Below, piece after piece: positions 50,066 to 59,384 of a stretch of 64,000 nucleotides of DNA; position 1 is the stretch's first letter; every line of letters starts with the position of its first letter. The translations under genes and the position numbers were made by a program. The DNA comes from Actinopolymorpha alba DSM 45243 (lineage in GTDB: Bacteria; Actinomycetota; Actinomycetes; Propionibacteriales; Actinopolymorphaceae): the NCBI RefSeq assembly GCF_000373925.1, contig NZ_KB892754.1, positions 1-64,000 on the forward strand. Direction: 5' to 3'. A model generated the notes under the pieces. That model saw only the letters and a list, made by a program, of their open reading frames with translations, made no database searches and was not told the origin of the DNA.

Positions 50066-50891
50066 GCCGGTGCGTTATCGCCTTCAACTGTGGCACGCGT
50101 TCCTGGTGCCGTTCGCGTTGATGTGGATCTATCCGTTCGTGTGGGTCGTGTCGAGCGCGTTCAAGTCACAGCGGGAGATGTTGCTCGGCGGTCTGTCGGT
50201 GTGGCCGGCCGAACCCACCTTCGACAACTTCGTCCGTGCCTGGCAGGTCGCGAACTTCGGTGAGTACACCCTGAACACCGTGGTCTTCTCGGCTGCGGTC
50301 GTCACGGTGGTGGTGTTCGTCTCCGCGACCGCGGGATACGCCCTCGGGCGTGGCCAGATGCCAGGGAAGAAGATCGTGGTCGGCGTGCTGATCGCGACGA
50401 TGTTCATCCCGCACGGATACACGATCATCCCGGTCTTCAAGCTGGTCGACGAACTCGGCCTGAACAACGGTCTCATCGGCGCGGTGCTGGCGGCAGCCGG
50501 ACCGGCGCACGTCGTACAGATCCTGTTGTTCATGGGCTATTTCTCCAGCCTGCCGCAGGAGTTGGAGGACGCGGCGCGGATCGACGGTGCGGGTTACGTC
50601 CGCATCTTCTGGCAGGTGATGTTGCCACTGGCGAAGCCGATCATCGGAACGGTCACGTTGTTCACGTTCATCTCGGCATGGAACGCGTTCATGGTGCCGT
50701 TGGTCTTCACCTTGGGCCGGCCGGACCTGCGCACGCTCGGCGTGGGGATGTACAGCTTCTTCGGGCAGTACACCGCCGACTGGACCGGCCTGGCCGCGGC
50801 GGCGTGCATCAGCCTGCTGCCGATCGTGACGGTGTTCCTGTGCCTGCAACGCACGTTCGTCGAAGGCATCGCCGGCGCGGTCAAGTCCTGA
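50058..50891 (+). CDS. sugar ABC transporter permease, MalG/UgpE type
   Basis: 277 residues with six helices. It has the EAA-type loop LEDAARIDGAGYVRIFWQVMLP and PFVWVVSSAFKSQREML near the N-terminus. GTG 50058 overlaps the upstream gene by eight bases; GTG 50070 is an alternative start. The C-terminus has the usual LQRTFVEGIAGAVKS end. As in many actinomycetes, the ATPase is probably a shared MsiK-type protein encoded elsewhere. Confidence 0.9.
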   Translation: MGEPVRYRLQLWHAFLVPFALMWIYPFVWVVSSAFKSQREMLLGGLSVWPAEPTFDNFVRAWQVANFGEYTLNTVVFSAAVVTVVVFVSATAGYALGRGQMPGKKIVVGVLIATMFIPHGYTIIPVFKLVDELGLNNGLIGAVLAAAGPAHVVQILLFMGYFSSLPQELEDAARIDGAGYVRIFWQVMLPLAKPIIGTVTLFTFISAWNAFMVPLVFTLGRPDLRTLGVGMYSFFGQYTADWTGLAAAACISLLPIVTVFLCLQRTFVEGIAGAVKS

Positions 50892-50930
50892 CCGGGCCGG
50901 GATGGCTCCCACACCAGACGAGGAAACGAA

Positions 50931-52106
50931 GTGAAACCAGTCGTCATCCGCTCCGTCGAAACCTTCGCGCTGCAGTCGACCGCGGCCGGCGCACCCCTCA
51001 CGGAGGCCACGGCCTACGTGGTCGCGGCGAACCGCCCGACGATCTACGCCGCCGGGCGGGAAACGTTGCTGGTGCGCCTCACCAGCGAGGACGGTCAGGT
51101 CGGGTGGGGCGAGGCGCTCGCACCGGTCGCGCCCCGCGTACCCGCGGCGATTGTGGTGGACCTGCTCGCGCCGGCCCTGATCGGCGCCAACGCGGCGGAC
51201 GTCCGGCCGTTGCGGCACCGGCTTGGCGAGCTGATGCGTGAACGCGGGCATCTGCTCGGGCACCAGGCCGACGCCCTCGCGGCGGTCGACATCGCTGTGT
51301 GGGACCTGCTCGGGCAGACGGTGGGGCTTCCGGTCGCGACCCTGCTGGGCGGGGCGTACCAGCGGGAGATCCCTACGTACGTCACGAGCGTGGGCGGCGC
51401 GACCGACGCCGAACGCGCCGCGTCCGCCCGCACGCTCTGGGACGGCGGTGCTCGACGTTTCAAGCTTCACCTGGGCAACGGTGTCCGCGCCGACCTCGCG
51501 AGCTACGACGCGGTGGCGGCGGCCGTACCCGACGCGCGGATCGCGGTCGACGTGCACGGGGTGTACGACGGACCCGAGGCGATCCGGCTCGGCCGGGGCC
51601 TCCAGGCAAGGGAGGCGTGGTTCCTCGAATCCGCTCTGACGCCGGAGAATCTCCGTGGTCACGCGGAACTCGCGGCCGCGCTGGATCTCCCCATCGCTGG
51701 TGGTGAGGCGTTCCGGAACCGCTACGAGGTGGCGGAATGGCTCGCCGCGGGTGCGCTCGACTTCGTCCAGCCGGACATCGGGCGTACCGGAATCACCGAG
51801 GGAGACGCGATCGCCACCCTCGCCAGCGCGGCGTACCGCCCGATCCTTCCCCACCACTCGGCGGCCCTGGGGGTGGCGCTGGCGGCCGGGCTGCACGTCG
51901 CGGCGGCGGCCGAGAACTGCCCGGTGTTCGAATACTCGCCCGCTACTCTGGCGGCGGCGAACACCCTGCTCAGCCAGCCGATCACGGGAGAGCCCGATCG
52001 GCTGGCGCTGCCCGAGGGACCAGGGCTGGGTGTGCTCGTCGACGAAGAGAAGGTGCGGGCACTCGCGACTGACGTCCAGGAGAGGTCCGGAGGTCAGCGA
52101 AAGTAG
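50931..52106 (+). CDS. enolase-superfamily (mandelate racemase subgroup) acid-sugar dehydratase-like enzyme, copy 1
   Basis: 391 residues: N-terminal capping domain, TIM barrel and C-terminal segment. The metal ligands are Asp207 (VDVHG), Glu233 (LESAL) and Glu259 (GGEA). The His-Asp dyad is Asp282 (PDIGRTG) with His308/309 (PHHS), and the last acid is Glu334 (FEYSP). The second-strand base motif reads K178-x-H180, where mandelate racemase has KxK. This suggests a dehydratase using one Lys with the dyad. Substrates in this group are aldonates or uronates. It is closely similar to the enzyme at 54636. The SD and ATG follow the permease by 39 bases. Confidence 0.87.
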   Translation: MKPVVIRSVETFALQSTAAGAPLTEATAYVVAANRPTIYAAGRETLLVRLTSEDGQVGWGEALAPVAPRVPAAIVVDLLAPALIGANAADVRPLRHRLGELMRERGHLLGHQADALAAVDIAVWDLLGQTVGLPVATLLGGAYQREIPTYVTSVGGATDAERAASARTLWDGGARRFKLHLGNGVRADLASYDAVAAAVPDARIAVDVHGVYDGPEAIRLGRGLQAREAWFLESALTPENLRGHAELAAALDLPIAGGEAFRNRYEVAEWLAAGALDFVQPDIGRTGITEGDAIATLASAAYRPILPHHSAALGVALAAGLHVAAAAENCPVFEYSPATLAAANTLLSQPITGEPDRLALPEGPGLGVLVDEEKVRALATDVQERSGGQRK

Positions 52107-52182
52107 AGTGCGGACGAGGCCAACCTGGACGAGGTCATCCCGTCGAGGTGTGCCGTCCCATTGGTGGAGCGGAGGAAGTCTG

Positions 52183-52995
52183 ATGGTTCGAGCCGCGGGC
52201 AGGGAACGCGAGCCCGGCGGTACGCAGAGCATCGAGCGTGCCCTGTCACTGCTCGACGCGTTCACCGCCGAACACCCCGAGCGACGGGTGTCTGAGTTGG
52301 TGGAGGTGTCCGGCCTGGGACAGTCGACGGTGTCCCGCCTGGTTGGTGCCCTCGAAACGCTCGGCTTCCTCGCCCATGACGCCCGCTCCGGCCTGTATCG
52401 CATCGGCCCGCGGGTCGTCGGGCTGTCGTCGCTGGCACTGAACCAGTCGCAGGTCTTCCGCCAGGCCCGGCAGGTCGCGCAGGACCTGGCCGCCGACCTC
52501 AGCCTCGGGGTCAATGTCGCTGAGCGCGCCGGATCGCGGTTGTTCTACCTCTGCCACTTCGAGGGCCGGTTGGCGCCGCGGTCCTTCACCATGGTGGGCC
52601 AGGGCGGGCCGTTGCACGCCACGGGGCTGGGCAAGGCGTTGCTGAGCGAGCTTCCCGAGGACGAGGTCGCCGCCCTGGTGGGCAGGACGTTCCCGACGTA
52701 CACACCGAAAACGTTGGCGAAGCTTTCTGATCTACTCAAGGCGCTCGCGGAGGTGCGCAGCCGCGGCTTCGCCACCGAGGTGGAGGAGCTGGCCTTCGGC
52801 CGGGCCTGCGTGGCGGCGCCGATCCGCGACCGCTCCGGTCGGATCGTCGCCGCGCTGTCGGTCTCGGGGCCGCTGTCGGCACTCGACCTGCCCAACCGGC
52901 AGGCGCTGCTGGCCACCAAGGTGATCGAGCAGGCCGACCAGATCTCGACCGCGCTCGGTCACAGCGGTGTCAGTCTGGCTGTTCAGCGGATGTGA
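52183..52995 (+). CDS. IclR-family transcriptional regulator
   Basis: 270 residues. The N-terminal winged helix (about 10-75) has QSIERALSLLDAFTAEHPER and LGQSTVSRLVGALETLGFL. The C-terminal IclR effector domain (about 85-262) has GPLHATGLGKALLSELPEDEV and FGRACVAAPIRDRSGRIVAALSVSG. GGAGG lies upstream of ATG 52183. It ends the rightward arm and probably controls that arm from the palindrome at 43620. Its last 26 bases overlap the convergent SDR gene. Confidence 0.92.
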   Translation: MVRAAGREREPGGTQSIERALSLLDAFTAEHPERRVSELVEVSGLGQSTVSRLVGALETLGFLAHDARSGLYRIGPRVVGLSSLALNQSQVFRQARQVAQDLAADLSLGVNVAERAGSRLFYLCHFEGRLAPRSFTMVGQGGPLHATGLGKALLSELPEDEVAALVGRTFPTYTPKTLAKLSDLLKALAEVRSRGFATEVEELAFGRACVAAPIRDRSGRIVAALSVSGPLSALDLPNRQALLATKVIEQADQISTALGHSGVSLAVQRM

Positions 52996-53737
52996 TCTCT
53001 CCGACCAGTTCCTCGGACACCCGTTCGTACAGATCGAGACGGGCGTACGTCGATGCCGACAACGCGGTCAGGCCCGCATCGACCGGCACGGTGAGCCCGG
53101 TGATCGCGCTCGCCTCTGGGGAGGCGAGGAAGTAGACGGCGTTCGCCACCTCCTCGGGACGGACGGGCCGACCGACCGGTTGCGTACGCTGCCCGGGCGC
53201 GTTCGATGCCGGCGGGCCCGGAAGCACCAACCCGGGGGCGACGGCGTTCACCCGGATGCCGCTGGCCGCGTAGTCGACGGCCATCGCACGGACCAGCGCC
53301 TCGACGGCCCCCTTCGCGGCGACGTACGCCGCCATCCAGGGTGCGGGCCGGGTCGCGTTGACGGAGGAGACGGCGATGATCGCCGCACCCCTCCGCATCC
53401 GCGGCAGGGCTTCGCGGGCGGTGTAGAAGACCGTGTCGAGGCAGCCGTCGAACGCGCGTCGCCAGTCGTGGTCGCTGGTGCGGTGGAGTGGCCCTCGAGG
53501 TTGCTGGCCGGCCGCGCAGACGAGGATGTCGATGCCATCGAGGAGCTCAACGGTCGTACGAACGGCATCGGCGGCGCCCGCTGGCGTGGAGCAGTCCGCG
53601 ACGAGGTCGGCGGCGAGCACAGGGTCGTCCGCGGCCTGGAGCGAGGCACCCACCACCTCGGCACCGCCCGTGTGGAAGCGGGCCGCGATCGCCCGCCCGA
53701 TCGGCGTGGAGGCGCCGATCAGCAGGACCCGCGTCAT
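52970..53737 (-). CDS. short-chain dehydrogenase/reductase (SDR)
   Basis: 255 residues. The nucleotide-binding motif is LLIGASTPIGRAIA (the usual TGxxxGxG is altered to GASTPIG). Next come CAAGQ (NNAG-like), the Ser in IIAVSSVN and the catalytic YVAAK. GIRVNAVAPGLVLPG follows and the C-terminal ligand part has the classical-SDR form. ATG 53737 overlaps the stop of the upstream aldolase-like gene (ATGA). In this operon it probably oxidises a sugar or reduces an aldehyde product. The 3' end overlaps the convergent IclR gene. Confidence 0.88.
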   Translation of the reverse strand: MTRVLLIGASTPIGRAIAARFHTGGAEVVGASLQAADDPVLAADLVADCSTPAGAADAVRTTVELLDGIDILVCAAGQQPRGPLHRTSDHDWRRAFDGCLDTVFYTAREALPRMRRGAAIIAVSSVNATRPAPWMAAYVAAKGAVEALVRAMAVDYAASGIRVNAVAPGLVLPGPPASNAPGQRTQPVGRPVRPEEVANAVYFLASPEASAITGLTVPVDAGLTALSASTYARLDLYERVSEELVGEITSAEQPD

Positions 53738-54636
53738 CGCGCGGAATCCCACGTGGGCAGGGGATTCATCGACCAGATCAGGTCGAGCGCCGCGAGGCTG
53801 CCGGCATCGAGGGGAGCGGCCGGCGGCCGGACAAAGGGGTGGCTCAGGATGCCTCGGCGGACGAGTACGTGCTTGTGGACCGCGTGCGCGATGCCGGGCT
53901 GGAGGCCGAACCGGACCAGCGGCAGGAGAGCGTTGAACTTCTGGTGTGCGGCGACGTGCTCACCGGCCGCCCAGACCTGGAGGATGTCCGCGAGTGCGTC
54001 GGTGAACTCACACGCCGGCATCGTTCCGACCGCACCTCGGGCGTACTCCTCCAACACGAAGAAGGCATTCTGGCCGCCGAAGACCGGCCAGCCACCACCC
54101 GTGGCGGCAACCACCGCCCCGACCTTGGGAGCGGTGGGCTGGGCCTCGACCTTCACCGAGTCGACGCCGGGGAGCTTGCTCAGCTCCACCAACACCGACA
54201 CCGGCATGCTCACTCCGGTCGCGGCCGCGGCGTCCTGCACCATCACGGGCAGGCCGGCGCGCTCGGCCACCGTGCCGTAGAAGTCCACGAGGGCGGAGCC
54301 GGCCGGCTTGGTGAGGAAGGGCGGTAGCACCATCAGCGCGTCGGCTCCACTGTCGGCCGCCTCGTTCGCCTGCTCGACCGCGGTGTGGGTGCTGGTGGCG
54401 TTGACGCCCGCCACCACGGGAATGCCCGGCCCGGCGATGTCACGTACGTCGGCGAGGATCACCGCCTTCTCGGCCGCGGTCAGAGCGAAACCCTCACTGG
54501 CCAGACCGAAGACCGCAAGGCCATCAGCGCCAGCGGCGAGCTGGAATTCGACCAGCCAGCGTAGCGACGCGCGATCGAGGGTGCCGTCGGCGTCGAAAGG
54601 CGTGGCGAGGACAGGTATCAACCCGGCGAGCCGCAT
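53734..54636 (-). CDS. DHDPS/NAL-family Schiff-base lyase, catalytic Tyr position altered
   Basis: 300 residues in a TIM barrel. The Schiff-base Lys162 is in SVKVE, and the substrate loop reads GLASEGFAL. In most family members a Tyr on the YNxP strand relays protons; here the segment is VMVQDAAAATG with Gln134-Asp135 at that place. The family includes dihydrodipicolinate synthase, 2-keto-3-deoxygluconate aldolase and sialate lyase. Beside two acid-sugar dehydratases, an aldolase or dehydratase for a 2-keto-3-deoxy acid is the best guess. It overlaps genes at both ends (ATGA and TGATG). Confidence 0.85.
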   Translation of the reverse strand: MRLAGLIPVLATPFDADGTLDRASLRWLVEFQLAAGADGLAVFGLASEGFALTAAEKAVILADVRDIAGPGIPVVAGVNATSTHTAVEQANEAADSGADALMVLPPFLTKPAGSALVDFYGTVAERAGLPVMVQDAAAATGVSMPVSVLVELSKLPGVDSVKVEAQPTAPKVGAVVAATGGGWPVFGGQNAFFVLEEYARGAVGTMPACEFTDALADILQVWAAGEHVAAHQKFNALLPLVRFGLQPGIAHAVHKHVLVRRGILSHPFVRPPAAPLDAGSLAALDLIWSMNPLPTWDSAR

Positions 54637-55802
54637 CAGGCCTCCCCTTCAGTGCTGGACTCGGCGAGGCGGGCGACTGCCTGCTCGTCCACGTCGATGC
54701 CGAGCCCGGGCGCGTCGGGCACCGGAAAGCCTTCCGCGCCACCGGGAACCGGCTTGGTGAGGATCCGCTGGCCGACCTGGGTTGAGACCGGTTGGTACTC
54801 GAAGAGCAGAAGATTGCCCGCGGCCGCCGACAGGTGGAGCCCGGCGGCGAGTGCGACGGCGAATCCGACCGAATGGTGAGGTGCCACCGGTAGGTGGTGC
54901 GCGCTGGCCAGCTCCGCGATCGCCAGGCCTTCGGTCAGTCCCGTCCGCGCCACGTCGGGTTGGAGGATGCCGGCCGCCCGACCCGCGAGCCACGGTGTCG
55001 TTTCGTAGCGATGCCGGAGCGTTTCGCCAACCGCGATGGGAATCTCCGACCTGCCGCACAGCTCGGCATGACCCGCCAGATCCTCGGGAGCCAGGGGTGC
55101 TTCGAGGAAGACCACCTCCCGGGCCGCGAGTTCACGGGCCAGCCGGATGGCCTGGGGCAGGGAGTACGCCCAGTGCGCGTCGACGGCGAACCGTACCTCC
55201 GGTGCGGCCGTCCGGACCGCGTCGAGGGTTGCCAGGTCGGACTCAAGGCCGCGACCCAGATGCAGTTTGATGGTTCGTACGCCGTGTCGTTGCCAGGTGG
55301 CGGCCTGCTCCGCCCGGCCGGCATCATCGGGCGCGGTGAGTCCAGACACGTAAGTCGGTATCCAGTCGTGGAACGCTCCTCCGAGCAGGGCATGGACGGG
55401 CAGGCCCGCGAGCTTGCCGGCCAGGTCCCACAGTGCGATGTCGACGGCGGCGATCGCGTCGGCCTGGTACCCACCGAGATGGCCGCGTTCCCGCATCAGG
55501 TCCCGGAGTTTCGCCACGAGCGGTCGTATCCGGGACGGATCGGCGCCGACCAGGACGGGCGCGAGCAGGCGGCGCACGATCTCGGCGGGTACCTCAGGCG
55601 CCACTGGGCTCAGGGCCTCACCCCAGCCCGTGGTGCCGTCGTCGGCGGTCAGGCGTACCAGCAGGGTTTCGAAGCGGCGGGAGTAGATGCTGCGCCACGG
55701 GGCGCGGACCTGGTATCCGGTGTCCGGGCTGCCAACCTCTCCGAGATAGGGCTCGTCGTGGGCCACCTTGAGAACGAAGCAGTCGACAGCGACGATCGAC
55801 AT
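54636..55802 (-). CDS. enolase-superfamily (mandelate racemase subgroup) acid-sugar dehydratase-like enzyme, copy 2
   Basis: 388 residues. Metal ligands are Asp208 (VDAHW), Glu234 (LEAPL) and Glu260 (GETL), with the dyad in PDVARTG and PHHS. As in copy 1, the base motif is K179-x-H181. Long shared stretches (for example LMRERGHL and IPTYVSG versus IPTYVTS) show the two are paralogues. Start ATG 55802 follows GGAAGG by about eight bases. It is the first gene of a three-gene unit with the lyase and SDR, 129 bases after the GntR gene. Confidence 0.88.
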   Translation of the reverse strand: MSIVAVDCFVLKVAHDEPYLGEVGSPDTGYQVRAPWRSIYSRRFETLLVRLTADDGTTGWGEALSPVAPEVPAEIVRRLLAPVLVGADPSRIRPLVAKLRDLMRERGHLGGYQADAIAAVDIALWDLAGKLAGLPVHALLGGAFHDWIPTYVSGLTAPDDAGRAEQAATWQRHGVRTIKLHLGRGLESDLATLDAVRTAAPEVRFAVDAHWAYSLPQAIRLARELAAREVVFLEAPLAPEDLAGHAELCGRSEIPIAVGETLRHRYETTPWLAGRAAGILQPDVARTGLTEGLAIAELASAHHLPVAPHHSVGFAVALAAGLHLSAAAGNLLLFEYQPVSTQVGQRILTKPVPGGAEGFPVPDAPGLGIDVDEQAVARLAESSTEGEA

Positions 55803-55931
55803 CCACTGGCCTTCCCTAGAGGACAGATCCACAATGCAGCGTTGGAACTCACTATATAGATCTACCGTGTCGTCGCGTGGGCCGATGATGGCCACGCTCG
55901 CCACACCTGCATTGTCGAAACTGTCGCCGGC

Positions 55932-56591
55932 TCAGCCGTGCTGGCTGTCGCTGGCCCAGGCACCCCGGACGTGCCCGATGTGCCGCCGGATCAGGGCTTC
56001 CACAACGGCTGGGTCGTCACCAGCCAGGAGGTCCAGCAGTTGGGCGTGCTCGCGGGCGGACGCGTTGAGGGATTCATCGCTCAACGTGGACAGGCCGAAC
56101 AACCGGGACCGGGCGCGCATGTCGGCTACGACGTTCAGCAGTCGGGTGTTCCCGGCGCGGCCCAGCAGACCCAGGTGGAAGCGGTGGTCGGCTTCGATGT
56201 AGGCGATCAGGTCGCGGGCCCTCGCCGCACGCTCGATCTCGGCCGCGAGCACCCGCAAAGATGACAGCACCTCAGCATCAAGGCGGCCGGTCAACCTGGT
56301 CACCGCGGGGACCTCGAGGTAGGACCGCACCTCGGTGATCTCGTCGAGGTCCCGTTCTGAAAGTTCGGTGACCCGGAAGCCCTTGTTACGCACCATCTCG
56401 ACCAGGCCGCCCTTGGCGAGCTCGAGCATCGCTTCGCGCACCGGCGTGGCCGAGACACCGAACTTCTGGGCGAGCGCCGGGGCGGAGTAGATCATGCCGG
56501 GCTCCATCTCCCCGGTGATAAGCGCGGCGCGCAGCGCCTCGGTGATCTGCTCGCGGAGGTTGGGCCGCTCGCCCAGGCCGGACAACGTCAC
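55932..56591 (-). CDS. GntR-family regulator, FCD (FadR-type) subgroup
   Basis: 219 residues. The winged helix (about 10-75) contains NLREQITEALRAALITGEMEPG and ALAQKFGVSATPVREAM. The FCD all-helical effector domain follows, with metal-ligand-like residues in DHRFHLGLLGRAGN and EHAQLLDLLAGDD. GTG 56591 overlaps the stop of the gamma-glutamyltransferase gene (GTGA), which fixes the start. FCD regulators respond to organic or sugar acids; here the likely site is the palindrome at 63848. Confidence 0.9.
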   Translation of the reverse strand: MTLSGLGERPNLREQITEALRAALITGEMEPGMIYSAPALAQKFGVSATPVREAMLELAKGGLVEMVRNKGFRVTELSERDLDEITEVRSYLEVPAVTRLTGRLDAEVLSSLRVLAAEIERAARARDLIAYIEADHRFHLGLLGRAGNTRLLNVVADMRARSRLFGLSTLSDESLNASAREHAQLLDLLAGDDPAVVEALIRRHIGHVRGAWASDSQHG

Positions 56592-58366
56592 CGACCCACG
56601 GCGTACCCCTGGGCGCCCCGGGGGTTCGCTCCCGCCTTCAGCCATCCGTCGTCACGCGCCACGGCGCTCACCCGGCCGAGCGACCACGGGTCGACGACCA
56701 CGACGTCATGCCCGCGGCGCCGGAGGTCGGAGACCGCCTGCGCACCAAGGCGTTCCTCGACCAGCAGCCGGCCGGGCTCGGCCGTACGCGGGTAGAAGGA
56801 ACTCGCCATGTGCAGCGAGTGGAAGTCCGGCGCGTCGATGGCCTCCTGGAGGTTGAGTCCGCCGTGCACGACGTTGAGGAAGAAGTGCAGGGTCCACTGG
56901 TCCTGCATGTCGCCACCCGGAGTACCGAACGCCAACCAGGGCTTGCCGTCGCGCAGCGCGAACGACGGCGTGAGGGTCGTCCGCGGCCGCTTTCCCGGTT
57001 GGAGGCTGTTCGGCAGACTTTCCTCCAGCCAGAACATCTGACCGCGCATGCTCAGGCAGAAGCCGAGCCCCGGAATCGTGGGCGAACTCTGGAACCAACC
57101 GCCGCTCGGTGTCGCCGAGATCATCATGCCGTTCTGGTCGACGACGTCGAGGTGACACGTGTCGCCACGGGTGTCGCCGTTCGGAGCGATGGTCGGCTCG
57201 CCGGCACCGGCCGCGGGGTGGCTACCGTCCGGAGTCGACCACCGGGTCGGCATGACCGGCGTGCGGCCGCCCGGACTGCCCGGGACGTGGTCGAGGGAGG
57301 CCTTCGCGCCGATCAGCCGGGCACGTTCGGCGTTGTACGCCGGATCGAGCAGGTCGGCGAGCGGGACGTCGACGAACCGCGGGTCGCCGTACCACGCCTC
57401 CCGGTCGGCGAACGCGAGCTTGCTGGCCTCGGTGATGGTGTGCACCCAGTCCGCGGAGAGGTGCTCGGTGTCGGCGAGGCCGGTCTGCGCCAGCAGGGCG
57501 AGCTGCTGCAGGAACACGGGCCCCTGCCCCCACGGCCCGGTCTTGGCGACGGTGTAATCGCCGTACTGGAACGTCGTCGGCTCCTCGACAGCCGGCTCCC
57601 AGTCGGCGAGGTCCTGCGCGGTGAGCAGGCCGCGGTGCGGGCGCCCGGAGGTGTCCATGATCTCGTTGTTCGCGCAGAAGTCCTCGATCGCCTCGGCGAC
57701 GAACCCGCGATACCAGACGTCCCTCGCGGCGGCGAGCTGGCCGGCGCGGTCTGTCGTACGCGCCTCGGCCTCGGCGACGACGCGCCGGTAGGTCGCCGCC
57801 AACACCGGGTTGCGAAACCGGACGCCGGCCGCCGGGACCTTCCCGTCGGGCAGCCAGGTGGCCGCGGAGGTGGGCCAGTCGCGGCGGAACATCTCCTCGA
57901 CGGTGCCGAGCGCGGCGGACGCCTGACGCAGCAGCGGATGTCCCGCCTCGGCCAGATGCACCGCGGGTTCGAGCACGTCGCGCAGCGTCCAGGTTCCCCA
58001 GCGTTCGACGAGCAGGGTCCAGGCACCGAACGCGCCCGGCACGACCGCGGGCAGCAGGCCGGTGCCCGGCACGAGGTCGAGGCCGAGTTCGTCGAACCGC
58101 TGGATCGTCGCCGCCTGGGGCGCCACGCCCTGACCGCAGATCACCGACACGGCGCTCGCGTTGTCGTCCCAGAGCAGGATCGGTGCGTCGCCGCCTGGCC
58201 CGTTCAGGTGGGGTTCGACGACCTGCAGCACGAACGCCGCGGCAGCGGCCGCGTCGGCGGCGTTCCCGCCGCGTTCCAGCACGCTCATTCCGGTGCTGGA
58301 GGCGAGCCAGTGTGTGCTGGCGACCATGCCGAAGTCACCGACGAGCTCAGGTCGAGTGGTCAGCAT
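56588..58366 (-). CDS. gamma-glutamyltransferase-family (Ntn) hydrolase
   Basis: 592 residues without an evident signal peptide. It matches the GGT family along its length: NAADAAAAAAFVLQVVEPH near 35-53, and the processing/catalytic Thr403 in RGDTCHLDVVDQNGMM (TCH where GGT has TTH). Next come PSGGWFQ, the lid region, and FGTPGGDMQ in place of the GSPGG oxyanion loop. Precursors cleave before the Thr to make an active heterodimer. Relatives hydrolyse gamma-glutamyl or acyl amide bonds. It lies within the peptide-class importer operon, so an amide-bearing imported compound is a sensible substrate. It overlaps its neighbours on both sides. Confidence 0.85.
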   Translation of the reverse strand: MLTTRPELVGDFGMVASTHWLASSTGMSVLERGGNAADAAAAAAFVLQVVEPHLNGPGGDAPILLWDDNASAVSVICGQGVAPQAATIQRFDELGLDLVPGTGLLPAVVPGAFGAWTLLVERWGTWTLRDVLEPAVHLAEAGHPLLRQASAALGTVEEMFRRDWPTSAATWLPDGKVPAAGVRFRNPVLAATYRRVVAEAEARTTDRAGQLAAARDVWYRGFVAEAIEDFCANNEIMDTSGRPHRGLLTAQDLADWEPAVEEPTTFQYGDYTVAKTGPWGQGPVFLQQLALLAQTGLADTEHLSADWVHTITEASKLAFADREAWYGDPRFVDVPLADLLDPAYNAERARLIGAKASLDHVPGSPGGRTPVMPTRWSTPDGSHPAAGAGEPTIAPNGDTRGDTCHLDVVDQNGMMISATPSGGWFQSSPTIPGLGFCLSMRGQMFWLEESLPNSLQPGKRPRTTLTPSFALRDGKPWLAFGTPGGDMQDQWTLHFFLNVVHGGLNLQEAIDAPDFHSLHMASSFYPRTAEPGRLLVEERLGAQAVSDLRRRGHDVVVVDPWSLGRVSAVARDDGWLKAGANPRGAQGYAVGR

Positions 58367-59384
58367 CCGCTCTCCTCACTGCTGTGATGTCGGGCGCTCC
58401 GCGCCCCGGTTCGACGAGATGACAGGCGACGAGGTGGTCAGGTGCCGTGACGCCGACCAGTGCCGGGTCGTCCGTACGGCATCGGTCCACCGCGACGGGG
58501 CACCGGGTGTGGAACCGGCAGCCCGCCGGCATGGCTGCCGCGCTCGGCAGGTCTCCCCGCAGGATGACGCGTTCACGGCCGCGGGCAAGGGCCGGGTCGG
58601 GGACCGGCGCCGCCGAGAGGAGCGCCTGGGTGTAGGGATGCTGCGGCTCCCGGAACAACCGCTCCCGGCTGGTCGTCTCGACAATCCGGCCGAGGTACAT
58701 CACCGCGATCCGGTCGCTGATGAACTCCACGACCGACAGGTCGTGGGAGATGAACAGGCAGGAGAACCCGAGGTCGCGTTGGAGTTCGAGGAGCAGGTTG
58801 AGGATCGATGCCTGTACGGAGACGTCGAGGGCTGAGACGGGCTCGTCGGCGACGACCAGGCGTGGCCGGCGAATCAGTGCCCGGGCCAGAGCGACCCGCT
58901 GGCGCTGTCCTCCGGACAACTCGTGCGGGTAGCGCGTTCGCATCTCCTGGCGAAGTCCGGTGCGTTCGAGCATCTCCGCCACGCCGAGGTCGCGTTCACG
59001 CCGGGACCGGATGCCCTGCTGACGTAGGGGTTCGGCAATGATCTCGCCGATGGTCATCCGCGGGTTCAACGACGAGTAGGGGTCCTGGAAGACGATGTGG
59101 ACCTCGCGTCGGAGCGGCCTCAGTTGGCGTTGGCTCCGCCGGCTGATGTCCTTGCCGAGTAGCTCGATGGTTCCCGAGGTGGGCGTGGTGAGCCGGGTGA
59201 CGCAGCGACCCACGGTCGACTTCCCGCTGCCCGACTCACCAACCAGGCCGAGGATCTCTCCAGCCGCGATACGGAGATCAACGCCGTCGACCGCACGAAC
59301 GACGTGCTGGGTCCCTCGCAGTCGCGAGCCGCCGAGATAGTGCTTGGTGAGCCCGCGGACGGTCAGAACGTTCTCAGCTGACAC
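58347..59384 (-). CDS. Dpp/Opp-type ABC ATPase, F subunit
   Basis: 345 residues with Walker [11 protein letters not shown]-loop [14 protein letters not shown], signature [15 protein letters not shown], Walker [13 protein letters not shown] and the H-loop [10 protein letters not shown]. The C-terminal oligopeptide-transporter extension carries [14 protein letters not shown], typical of OppD/F. It overlaps the D-subunit gene by 11 bases and the GGT-family gene by 20. It acts with the D subunit at 59374 on the permeases at 60363 and 61235. Confidence 0.92.
   Translation of the reverse strand: MSAENVLTVRGLTKHYLGGSRLRGTQHVVRAVDGVDLRIAAGEILGLVGESGSGKSTVGRCVTRLTTPTSGTIELLGKDISRRSQRQLRPLRREVHIVFQDPYSSLNPRMTIGEIIAEPLRQQGIRSRRERDLGVAEMLERTGLRQEMRTRYPHELSGGQRQRVALARALIRRPRLVVADEPVSALDVSVQASILNLLLELQRDLGFSCLFISHDLSVVEFISDRIAVMYLGRIVETTSRERLFREPQHPYTQALLSAAPVPDPALARGRERVILRGDLPSAAAMPAGCRFHTRCPVAVDRCRTDDPALVGVTAPDHLVACHLVEPGRGAPDITAVRRADADHST

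Noticed and set aside
50166-52514. A 782-codon minus-strand open frame spanning permease, enolase and IclR genes
   Set aside because: It crosses several well-supported plus-strand genes and has only low-complexity Arg/Asp/Pro sequence.
56708-58387. A 559-codon plus-strand open frame opposite the GGT-family gene
   Set aside because: No domain, Arg/Glu-rich shadow; the minus-strand gene matches its family end to end.
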